From the NCBI GenBank assembly GCA_021731215.1, contig JAKFXU010000157.1, positions 1-14,624 of the forward strand: a DNA stretch of 14,624 nucleotides, given 5' to 3'. Position numbers and translations under genes: made by a program. The notes beneath the pieces are model-generated. The model saw nothing but the letters and a program-made list of their open reading frames with translations, made no database searches and had not been told where the DNA came from. Source of the stretch: Rhodoferax sp. GTDB taxonomy: Bacteria > Pseudomonadota > Gammaproteobacteria > Burkholderiales > Burkholderiaceae_C. Shown piece by piece: positions 9,001-14,624 of this stretch. Numbering within the stretch: position 1 is the stretch's first letter; every line of letters starts with the position of its first letter.

Positions 9001-12000
9001 CCCCGTCCTGGCCATCCAGATAGTCGCCACCATCGTTAACCTGGGTGCCGCTGTCGCCTTGCATCATGTCGGCACCGGTCCCGCCAATGAGTTGGTCGGC
9101 GTCTTGGCCCCCAAACATCCAGTCGGCACCGGCGCCGCCAAATAGCAGGTCGGCGCCGCCGTGACCATAAAGCTGGTCGTCACCTTCTTCTCCGTCCAGG
9201 GTGTCGGCGCCATGGTCGCCCAGGGCCAGATCGTTGTCGTCGCCCAGCAGCAAATCGGCGCCCAAGCCGCCGAACAAGGTGTCAGCACCGCCGTTACCCA
9301 CTATTTGGTCGTCGCCATCTTCACCGTCAAGGTAATCGTCACCGTGAAACTCGCCAGCCAGTAGCGCGACGCTGGTATCGCCCCACATGATGTCGGCGCC
9401 GGCGCCGCCAAACAGCGTGTCGTCGTTGCCACCGCCTTCCAGGTAATCGTCCCCATCTTCCCCGTCCAGATAGTCCAGGCCGTGGTATTGCGCCTTCAGC
9501 GCGGCGTCCGATTCATCGCCCCAAAGCATGTCGTTGCCAATGCCGCCATACAAGACGTCATCCTTGCCACCGCCGATCAACTGATCGTCGTCTTCTTCCC
9601 CATCCAGATAATCGTTGGCCCACATCAGGTCGTTGTCGCTGGCGTTGACCAGGTTGTTTACGCTGGTGTCGCCCCACATGATGTCAGCGCCCGCGCCGCC
9701 GTACAGCGTGTCTTCCTTGCCACCGCCCTCCAAATAATCGTCACCATCTTCGCCATCAAGGTAATCGGCGCCATGCACGCCCAGCGAGACGTAGAACTGG
9801 CCATCGGTTCGGCCCCAGTAATCACCGGCGATATCGTCATCGCCGGCCCCGCCGTACAGGGTGTCCGCCTTGCCGCCCCCGTTGATGTTGTCGGCGCCCT
9901 CGCCACCATCGGCAAAGTCGGCCCCGTGGTAGGGGGCAGCCACGGTGTTGAGGTATCCCACTTTGGTAATGCCATCGGCATCGATGATGTCGTTGCCCGC
10001 CCCGCCTTCAAGCACATCGTCACCTGCCAGACCGTCTAACTGATCCTTGCCATCTCCACCCTGAACCCGGTCGCCGCCCCAACTGGCCATGACCCAGTCG
10101 TCTCCCGCCCCGGCGTCGATGGTGTCGCCTTCCCGGCTGGCGGTGTTGGTGGATCCAATCCCGTCCCAGATGGTGGAGTCGCCACTACTGGCTATGTACA
10201 CGCCCCAGGTGGCACTGGATGCCAGCACGGTTGCACCACCGCCCGGCGGGCTCCATTTGTCGTCAGGCTTGCGGCGCCAGGGCGCCACCATGCTGGCGCT
10301 GGAGCTGATGTAGTCGTTGCCCGCCCCGCCTTGAATAATGTCCGAGCCGGTGCCCCCGGCGATCAGGTCATCGCCGTCGCCCCCGTCTAGCGTGTCATTG
10401 CCAGCGCCCCCGCTCAATGCGTCATTGCCGCCCGCTCCGTTCATCTTGTCGTTGGTACTGGCGGCATAAATCACATCGGCAAAGTCCAGCTCGGCAAGGC
10501 CACCGGTCAAAGTGCCGTCAGTAGCCCAGGTGGTGGCGCCCCAGTTATAGGTGTTGTAGCTGGGTTTGTCCGGTGTGACCTCCAGATTAATCTCAATGCC
10601 GATCAGCTTGGCGCGCTGGTCGCCGTTGTAGGTGCGGGCCAGTTCGCCGGTGTCTTTGAGGTTCACGCCCCAGGCGTTGCTGGTGGCGCTTTGCTCTGCG
10701 CCCTGGTAGGCCAGGCTGATGCTGCCGGGCGTGTCGGCGTCCAGGGTCGCGCCTTCCTGGATGAGGGCGAATGAGGCCTGGGTCTGCCCTTCATTGAGGG
10801 TGATGACCGCTCCGTCGGCGTCCACCGTGGTGTTGCCGAGCACGGCCTTGAGGCCTTTGCCAGCCAGGCCGGTAAGTTTGAGGGTTAAGGTGTCGCCGGC
10901 TTTGGCGCCCTGGCTCAGGTAGACGGTGAAGCCCCGCCCGCTGCCTTCGGCCACGGTGGTGACGCTGCCGCTGCCAAAGGCATTGGGGTCGAAGTCATAG
11001 GCATCGAAGGGCGTGCCGGTGGCGATGGTGGGCTCGCTGTTGACGGCCACGATCAGCTTTGGGGTGGTGTCCAGCTTGATGCCCAGGTAGCCGTCAGCCT
11101 GGGCTTGGGCCAGGTCGAATTTCTCTATCTTGACTTGGCCGCCGGTGCTCAGGTTGCTGATGGTCAACGTGCCGATCTGGGCGGCCTGGGTTTGGATGAA
11201 GCTGTAGGTTTCTGCGTTTTGTCCAATCCAGGTGTTGCGCTGGCCTGCGGCTTTGCCACCAACCAGATCGACGCCGCCTTCAAGTTGCAGCTTGCCCTGG
11301 CCGTCCACCGTGTCGATGAGGGTGTCTTTGCCGTCGCCCACGATGTAGGTGTCGCTGCCATCGCCGCCGTACAGTTTGTCGCTGCCCGCGCCGCCCTTGA
11401 AGGTGTCATCGCCTGCGCCACCGTACAGCTTATCGTCGCCACCTGCGCCGTCAAGCGTGTCAGCGCCTGCCCCGGCGAACATCACATCGCCCAGGTCGCC
11501 GCCGGTGAAGGTATCCGCGCCGCTGTTGCCGATGTAGATTTGGCTCTTGCCCGCATTGAGCGCAGTGGCCGTGGCGCCGCTGCTGCTGGTGGCGACGTTC
11601 CATTGGTCGTAGGTCGCAAAGCCGGCGGAATAGAACTCGCCGTGGTTGTTGACGATGGGGGTGAGCCATTTGCCAATGTAGCTGGCCGCCTTGTTCTGCG
11701 CATTGGCCAGGCCGTCGCCTTGTGCCGTGGTGTATTGCAAGGATTCACCGGTCTGGGTGAAGAACTCCTGGCCGGCGTAATCCGTGCCCTGCCAGTAGTA
11801 CCACTCGATGCCCTGGGCGATTAGGGCGTCTTGCGCGGCTTTGTTGAGACCCTGTATGTTGGTGCCGAGTTTGTTCAGGTCGGCGGCGAAGTGGGTGAGT
11901 TTGTCGCCTGCGCCTTGTTCGCTGCGGATGAAATTGATGAGGACGTTTTGTTGATCGCTGGTCGCGGCGTCGTAGGCGTAGAAGTTCTTGTCCATCAGCA

Positions 12001-12748
12001 ATGGGATGACGCGGGTCGAAGCGTAAGTTGACTGCCGGAAGGAATCGCTCATCAGCATCGATGTCAACAAGGCCTGGGAGTGCAGATCGATGGCGCCGCC
12101 CACACCAGTCATGTCAGCACCGTTGGCGCGGATGAGGTTGTCCTGTCCCATGACGGTTGGAAATGCCACGCGCAGCGCGGCCAGCGCCTCGCCTTCCAGG
12201 TAGTAGTTAGTGACCTTGGCTTCGCGTGCGGTGTAGTTCGCCAGGACGTCGTATCCGTTGAATGCACTATCGCTATACCCCGCCAGATTTAAAGCCGACT
12301 TGGTTGCCAAGATCGTCCACAGGTTTCTGGCCGTCATTTCGAACGGCGCTTCATCAAAGACCACAGCGGGCCGGTCAAACCAAACCGCCATGATCGAGGC
12401 CAGCCCGCCACCCAGGCTGTGACCGGTCAAGGTGATGTTCGAACCATATTGCTGTTTGGCTGTCAGGTAGGCTAATGCGGCTTCCGTGGTCTGCGTTGAA
12501 CTCAGTCCAATGCCGTTCTTGACGTTGGCAACCCAGTCGATGCCACTGTTGGTGCCAGCGTAGGCTACAACGACTTCGGTGGTACCGATGCGCCTGAAGA
12601 CGCCGTAGGAGAAGCCGAGCCCGCCGTCGGGCTTGTAGTCGAGTTCTTCCCAACCGGTGAGGAGTAATGGGCGGTTGTCCCGATGGGCATCACGCTTGAT
12701 GTCATAAACATACAGTGAGAGTTGTGCGTATTCTTCCTTGGTAGCCAT
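6047..12748 (-). CDS. Giant RTX protein with N-terminal class 3-like lipase domain, VCBS/cadherin-like domains and glycine-rich C-terminus
   Basis: Predicted secreted calcium-binding lipase/esterase of 2233 residues. The N-terminal alpha/beta hydrolase (about 1-250) has the nucleophile motif GHSLGG (Ser111), with candidate Asp132 (VVFDEAPF) and His223 (IDLHSQ). Next come a short RTX block (about 403-477), a Calx-beta-like segment (about 572-702), a long RTX block (about 757-1409) with higher-order repeats, a hemolysin-type calcium-binding related segment (about 1407-1470), a third RTX block (about 1475-1557), two VCBS-like domains (about 1642-1852), a cadherin/Ig-like domain (about 1855-1950), a polyglycine linker and an Ala-rich tail ending LQVFKGLGNGVQQIM. 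The start at 12748 is chosen because AAAGGAG lies 8 nt upstream; the ATG at 12754 would leave only 2 nt. The lipoprotein gene lies immediately upstream and HlyD downstream, so type I export is expected. The substrate is unknown, and a surface role is possible given the adhesin-like domains. Confidence 0.93.
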   Translation of the reverse strand: MATKEEYAQLSLYVYDIKRDAHRDNRPLLLTGWEELDYKPDGGLGFSYGVFRRIGTTEVVVAYAGTNSGIDWVANVKNGIGLSSTQTTEAALAYLTAKQQYGSNITLTGHSLGGGLASIMAVWFDRPAVVFDEAPFEMTARNLWTILATKSALNLAGYSDSAFNGYDVLANYTAREAKVTNYYLEGEALAALRVAFPTVMGQDNLIRANGADMTGVGGAIDLHSQALLTSMLMSDSFRQSTYASTRVIPLLMDKNFYAYDAATSDQQNVLINFIRSEQGAGDKLTHFAADLNKLGTNIQGLNKAAQDALIAQGIEWYYWQGTDYAGQEFFTQTGESLQYTTAQGDGLANAQNKAASYIGKWLTPIVNNHGEFYSAGFATYDQWNVATSSSGATATALNAGKSQIYIGNSGADTFTGGDLGDVMFAGAGADTLDGAGGDDKLYGGAGDDTFKGGAGSDKLYGGDGSDTYIVGDGKDTLIDTVDGQGKLQLEGGVDLVGGKAAGQRNTWIGQNAETYSFIQTQAAQIGTLTISNLSTGGQVKIEKFDLAQAQADGYLGIKLDTTPKLIVAVNSEPTIATGTPFDAYDFDPNAFGSGSVTTVAEGSGRGFTVYLSQGAKAGDTLTLKLTGLAGKGLKAVLGNTTVDADGAVITLNEGQTQASFALIQEGATLDADTPGSISLAYQGAEQSATSNAWGVNLKDTGELARTYNGDQRAKLIGIEINLEVTPDKPSYNTYNWGATTWATDGTLTGGLAELDFADVIYAASTNDKMNGAGGNDALSGGAGNDTLDGGDGDDLIAGGTGSDIIQGGAGNDYISSSASMVAPWRRKPDDKWSPPGGGATVLASSATWGVYIASSGDSTIWDGIGSTNTASREGDTIDAGAGDDWVMASWGGDRVQGGDGKDQLDGLAGDDVLEGGAGNDIIDADGITKVGYLNTVAAPYHGADFADGGEGADNINGGGKADTLYGGAGDDDIAGDYWGRTDGQFYVSLGVHGADYLDGEDGDDYLEGGGKEDTLYGGAGADIMWGDTSVNNLVNASDNDLMWANDYLDGEEDDDQLIGGGKDDVLYGGIGNDMLWGDESDAALKAQYHGLDYLDGEDGDDYLEGGGNDDTLFGGAGADIMWGDTSVALLAGEFHGDDYLDGEDGDDQIVGNGGADTLFGGLGADLLLGDDNDLALGDHGADTLDGEEGDDQLYGHGGADLLFGGAGADWMFGGQDADQLIGGTGADMMQGDSGTQVNDGGDYLDGQDGDDLMFGEGGSDELHGGDGADRIAGDNGGYDSSGAADTIYGGAGNDFIDGQGGDDFIDAGADNDLVAGGAGNDLIFGGTGNDQLQGGEGNDTLAGGEGSDVLFGQAGNDTLQGSAERDYLIGGLGDDSLDGGEGDDIYYYATGEGNDRISDSGGTDWLVFNDINWGQVQLGVGSLKLTVPGGEIHLDDFDPDNPYAAGGIEYFQFADGTVMSKAQLINAIGFTPTGTPEADVLSGTALADTIRALAGDDVVTARGGNDIVYGGAGNDVLLGEAGDDTLYGEAGNDLLAGGAGTDLLMGGDGDDSYLFQTGDGQDTVTDALGQNAIALGAGLTLDAITFGRQGNDLFVAIKNTTDRLTVKDWFAVDSHFSSVLLGDGSVLDRAGVDAAMPTNQAPLATADSVTVVEDSLVTASGNALANDSDPEGRALRVTNPGSYAGTVGTLMLNGNGSYSYSLANESAAVQSLAAGQSLTERFAYGVTDDDPNGAVSSESAIVVTVLGSNDLPVPGFDSASTAEDASPVSGNVLANDYDIDTGTTLTVANAGTRTGSYGALELGSDGAWRYSLANSSSAVQSLAAGQTVSERFAFNVSDGITQVGGALSIAIAGQNDAPILVTALADQTAAANTNWNWQLPAGSFTDVDAGDVLRYGATLADGTVLPSWLSFDAATQTFSGRVPKSATGSIDLRVGASDRLGANVADVFTLNFAAGTGGGGGGNNGGGSTGNEGVGNGVDGPPPGHDTSFNDGTGTSPGNPGAQGGNGYRPPRREDIVTTQIQIASAMVDAPVLMALHGNSANARATAPGQVKAVAVDKLADMGAATPPTDNSQAFNANSRNDALSGNPGDMGAATAPADISQGFSVSARNDTAAAMSQTDAARQTAAAPTAWLTSAAWASLGDQGAVGNEGNGVAVFARWLAVEQALARQSANAGMLPAWLDSARGADLRGMFVGNGGLPDAYQSLGADTLGLRVGAGLQVFKGLGNGVQQIM
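6395..6568 (-). repeat. Two tandem 29-residue repeats in the C-terminal tail of the RTX protein
   Basis: Two 87-bp units begin with DMGAAT at 6568 and 6481. Unit 1 continues PPTDNSQAFNANSRND and unit 2 APADISQGFSVSARND. They lie between the glycine-rich linker and the extreme C-terminus. Confidence 0.7.
9034..9928 (-). repeat. Higher-order RTX repeat array with units of 44-60 residues
   Basis: Within the RTX block the pattern HGxDYLDGEDGDD, then GGGxxDTLYGGAGAD, then xMWGD plus a variable loop, recurs. Units begin near 9928, 9775, 9622, 9484, 9346, 9214 and 9034, giving spacings of 51, 51, 46, 46, 44 and 60 residues. The units at 9775 and 9484 match at 35 of 39 residues over their conserved part. 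Each unit contains several calcium-binding nonapeptides. Confidence 0.75.
10090..10300 (-). other. Non-RTX insert inside the long RTX block
   Basis: About 70 residues (roughly 817-887 of the giant protein) interrupt the glycine/aspartate repeats with a Trp- and Pro-containing stretch that includes KPDDKWSPPGGGATVLAS, WGVYIASSGDSTIW and GSTNTASREGDTIDAGAGDD. Nonapeptides resume directly afterwards. It may be a small cap or binding loop; the function is unknown. Confidence 0.5.
11487..12340 (-). repeat. Direct repeat copy A (854 bp), inside the giant lipase-RTX gene
   Basis: Identical at every position I compared to 13771-14624, offset 2284 bp. It covers lipase-region residues from the glutamate at 12340 to the beginning of the first RTX block. 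Identity ends at a mismatch at 11486 (a versus g at 13770), and the sequences diverge quickly to the left of it. Confidence 0.93.
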
Positions 12749-12750
12749 GG

Positions 12751-13359
12751 TCATTTCTCCTTTGGTTTGCAGAGGTCACCGGTATGGGTAATATCAACTT
12801 TTTGACGGGATGGTGATTGCACCAAGCCTGGGTAGTTCGCGGCTTTACGTTCTTCTACCGTGTAACGCCGCTTGTCTTGATCAGGCTTTGGCTTATTGAG
12901 CAGTAAGTTCGACTCCAAGTGGTAAAGCCAAGGCTCAATTTTTGGAGGCCACGTCCAATTGCGACCGGTCGCATCTGGAACGAACTGGACGTAAAAAGGA
13001 ATCGTGCATTTGTAATAGTTCGCTGCGTCCCAGCGACCCGCATCAGCCTCCGCGACAAAGACTGGATGCCCTTGCGGTGAGATCGCTAGCAAGAAGACCC
13101 CGGCATGCCGATCGAAGCTGTAGTGCTTGCCTTGCCAGTCGAATTCCGTTACACCGTCACCATCAGGCCGATAAGCCATATCCAGCGGGTTCCCTGCTCC
13201 ACCCTGGTAGGTGTACTTCACCGTGCGCTTGACCCAGATCGTCTCGCCTGTGTTGAGCGGAACTTCCTCTTCCCACTGCACCGTCTTGGAGCAGGCAGTG
13301 AGTTGCGTTGCAGCAAGCACTGCCAGCCCTATTCGCAGCGTCTTCTTGAGGCGGTTCAT
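12751..13359 (-). CDS. Small predicted lipoprotein between two lipase-RTX genes
   Basis: 202-residue protein of unknown function. Seen: a basic start MNRLKKTLR, a hydrophobic stretch and a lipobox LTAC with Cys23; Ser24 follows, so outer-membrane sorting is likely. The mature protein opens KTVQWEEEVPLNTGE, is rich in Trp, Tyr and Pro (for example NWTWPPKIEPWLYHL), and has two further cysteines (118 and 197) that could form a disulfide. The start at 13359 is supported by GAGG 7 nt upstream and by the signal peptide; the ORF runs on to 13446 with an uncharged, non-signal-like leader. Its ATG overlaps the stop of the upstream lipase ORF (ATGA), and its TGA overlaps the first possible ATG of the giant RTX gene. 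Tight coupling on both sides suggests it works with the lipases, as immunity protein, chaperone or surface anchor. These roles are inference. Confidence 0.87.
   Translation of the reverse strand: MNRLKKTLRIGLAVLAATQLTACSKTVQWEEEVPLNTGETIWVKRTVKYTYQGGAGNPLDMAYRPDGDGVTEFDWQGKHYSFDRHAGVFLLAISPQGHPVFVAEADAGRWDAANYYKCTIPFYVQFVPDATGRNWTWPPKIEPWLYHLESNLLLNKPKPDQDKRRYTVEERKAANYPGLVQSPSRQKVDITHTGDLCKPKEK
12757..12763 (-). promoter_or_regulatory. Strong ribosome binding site of the giant RTX gene
   Basis: AAAGGAG read on the minus strand. The spacer is 8 nt to the ATG at 12748 and only 2 nt to the ATG at 12754, favouring the former. It lies inside the end of the lipoprotein gene. Confidence 0.65.
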
Positions 13360-14624
13360 TGGAGGGCCTCGTTTCTTGATGCCCCCGGAAAGGGTGATGC
13401 ATGACCTGGCACGTGACCCCTTGCAGTCGCTCTTCTTGTGCGGCAACCTCGTTGTTGCTGTGTGTTGCTCTTGAATCTGGATTTTCCCAGCTCGCCGGTA
13501 CGCATCTGCACGCTGGCGCTGATCGTGGGGTCGCTCAGGAACACGTAGCTGCCGTCGCTGCGTTTTTCGACGGCGCCGGCGATGCGCTGGCCGGCCTTGT
13601 TCCGGATGCTGCCGATGCCGTCGCTGTCTTCGATGATGTCGCTGCCTTCGATCACATAGCGGTCATAGCCGGCGCCGCCTTTGAGGGTGTCGTCGCCGGC
13701 GCCGCCATACAGCTCGTCGTTGCCGCCGCCACCGCTCAAGGTGTCGCTGCCGGCGCCGGCGAACATCACGTCGCCCAGGTCGCCGCCGGTGAAGGTATCC
13801 GCGCCGCTGTTGCCGATGTAGATTTGGCTCTTGCCCGCATTGAGCGCAGTGGCCGTGGCGCCGCTGCTGCTGGTGGCGACGTTCCATTGGTCGTAGGTCG
13901 CAAAGCCGGCGGAATAGAACTCGCCGTGGTTGTTGACGATGGGGGTGAGCCATTTGCCAATGTAGCTGGCCGCCTTGTTCTGCGCATTGGCCAGGCCGTC
14001 GCCTTGTGCCGTGGTGTATTGCAAGGATTCACCGGTCTGGGTGAAGAACTCCTGGCCGGCGTAATCCGTGCCCTGCCAGTAGTACCACTCGATGCCCTGG
14101 GCGATTAGGGCGTCTTGCGCGGCTTTGTTGAGACCCTGTATGTTGGTGCCGAGTTTGTTCAGGTCGGCGGCGAAGTGGGTGAGTTTGTCGCCTGCGCCTT
14201 GTTCGCTGCGGATGAAATTGATGAGGACGTTTTGTTGATCGCTGGTCGCGGCGTCGTAGGCGTAGAAGTTCTTGTCCATCAGCAATGGGATGACGCGGGT
14301 CGAAGCGTAAGTTGACTGCCGGAAGGAATCGCTCATCAGCATCGATGTCAACAAGGCCTGGGAGTGCAGATCGATGGCGCCGCCCACACCAGTCATGTCA
14401 GCACCGTTGGCGCGGATGAGGTTGTCCTGTCCCATGACGGTTGGAAATGCCACGCGCAGCGCGGCCAGCGCCTCGCCTTCCAGGTAGTAGTTAGTGACCT
14501 TGGCTTCGCGTGCGGTGTAGTTCGCCAGGACGTCGTATCCGTTGAATGCACTATCGCTATACCCCGCCAGATTTAAAGCCGACTTGGTTGCCAAGATCGT
14601 CCACAGGTTTCTGGCCGTCATTTC
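13356..14624 (-). CDS. Second lipase-RTX ORF, C-terminally short, 5' end cut by window edge (possible pseudogene)
   Basis: 422 residues are visible; the N-terminus with the GHSLGG nucleophile would lie beyond the right edge. About 285 residues are identical to the giant lipase, including the candidate catalytic His. After FAGAG the sequence changes to a different, short RTX stretch (SDTLSGGGGNDELYGG, GDDTLKGGAGYDRYVIEG) and then a segment reading KRSDGSYVFLSDPTISASVQ. The last 45 or so residues are basic and use codons rare elsewhere here (AGA, AGG, CGA, CCA), so they look like read-through of non-coding or frame-shifted DNA. The ORF nevertheless ends at a TGA overlapping the lipoprotein ATG. 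It lacks the long RTX array and the C-terminal region of the other copy, so it may be unexportable, exported by another route, or decaying. Frame is open throughout the window. Confidence 0.7.
   Translation of the reverse strand, partial: EMTARNLWTILATKSALNLAGYSDSAFNGYDVLANYTAREAKVTNYYLEGEALAALRVAFPTVMGQDNLIRANGADMTGVGGAIDLHSQALLTSMLMSDSFRQSTYASTRVIPLLMDKNFYAYDAATSDQQNVLINFIRSEQGAGDKLTHFAADLNKLGTNIQGLNKAAQDALIAQGIEWYYWQGTDYAGQEFFTQTGESLQYTTAQGDGLANAQNKAASYIGKWLTPIVNNHGEFYSAGFATYDQWNVATSSSGATATALNAGKSQIYIGNSGADTFTGGDLGDVMFAGAGSDTLSGGGGNDELYGGAGDDTLKGGAGYDRYVIEGSDIIEDSDGIGSIRNKAGQRIAGAVEKRSDGSYVFLSDPTISASVQMRTGELGKSRFKSNTQQQRGCRTRRATARGHVPGHASPFPGASRNEALQ
13771..14624 (-). repeat. Direct repeat copy B (854 bp or more), cut by the window edge
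   Basis: Same orientation and sequence as 11487-12340. Because the window stops inside it, the true repeat length is unknown. If it is a tandem duplication of the 2284-bp unit, the N-terminal lipase coding region and another lipoprotein gene would follow to the right. Confidence 0.93.

Noticed and set aside
7619..9145. Plus-strand open frame of 508 codons opposite the RTX repeats
   Set aside because: Low-complexity Val/Ala-rich product is the reverse reading of GGxGxDxL repeats; it is a shadow of the giant RTX gene.
8100..10450. Dense short DNA repeats resembling a CRISPR or satellite array
   Set aside because: The repeats translate in one open frame as calcium-binding nonapeptides, vary at silent sites and have no constant repeat/spacer pattern.
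6047..12748. LapA-type biofilm adhesin under c-di-GMP control by the GGDEF-EAL gene
   Set aside because: The N-terminus is a hydrolase, not a LapG-cleavable retention module, and no LapD/LapG genes are present; proximity alone does not support a link.
13360..13446. Upstream extension of the lipoprotein to the ATG at 13446
   Set aside because: It would bury the lipoprotein signal peptide behind 29 unrelated residues; the ATG at 13359 has a Shine-Dalgarno sequence and a proper signal peptide.
13470..13500. Possible single-base slip at the AAAA run in the tail of the upstream lipase
   Set aside because: One extra A would put the tail in the lipoprotein frame and fuse it through a signal peptide, which is not sensible; no clear evidence for a sequencing error.

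Overview
The window is GC-rich and almost entirely coding, with no gap longer than about 120 bp between genes. Gene content and style suggest a betaproteobacterium of the Burkholderiales, probably Comamonadaceae-like: an orphan TRAP-type binding protein beside a c-di-GMP sensor, and an RTX lipase with a HlyD partner. That placement is an inference from protein style; there is no rRNA or other marker. No tRNA, rRNA, CRISPR array, transposase or integrase was seen.

Left part (1-4595): a minus-strand pair encodes a secreted DctP-type solute-binding protein followed, with an ATGA stop/start overlap, by a membrane-anchored GGDEF-EAL protein cut by the left edge. A zinc-free quinone oxidoreductase gene is transcribed divergently from them. 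It ends 11 bp from the convergent HlyD gene.

Middle and right part (4607-14624), all minus strand and read from right to left: (i) a lipase-RTX ORF whose N-terminus lies beyond the right edge and which is short at its C-terminus; (ii) a small lipoprotein; (iii) a very large protein of about 2233 residues with an N-terminal serine-hydrolase domain, RTX repeats, cadherin/VCBS-like domains and a glycine-rich C-terminal region; (iv) a HlyD-family type I secretion adaptor. Junctions (i)/(ii) and (ii)/(iii) are tight: an ATGA overlap at the first, and an ATGA or a 2-bp gap at the second. The HlyD gene follows after about 66 bp. The four probably form one operon for making and exporting a calcium-binding lipase. 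No ABC transporter (HlyB) or TolC gene is present.

The most striking feature is an apparently perfect 854-bp direct repeat at 11487-12340 and 13771-14624. It covers the lipase region of (iii) and (i), stops sharply at the start of the RTX region, and is cut by the right edge. It suggests recent tandem duplication or gene conversion of a lipase module around a lipoprotein gene. This resembles effector/immunity or enzyme/chaperone arrangements, but the function is unproven.
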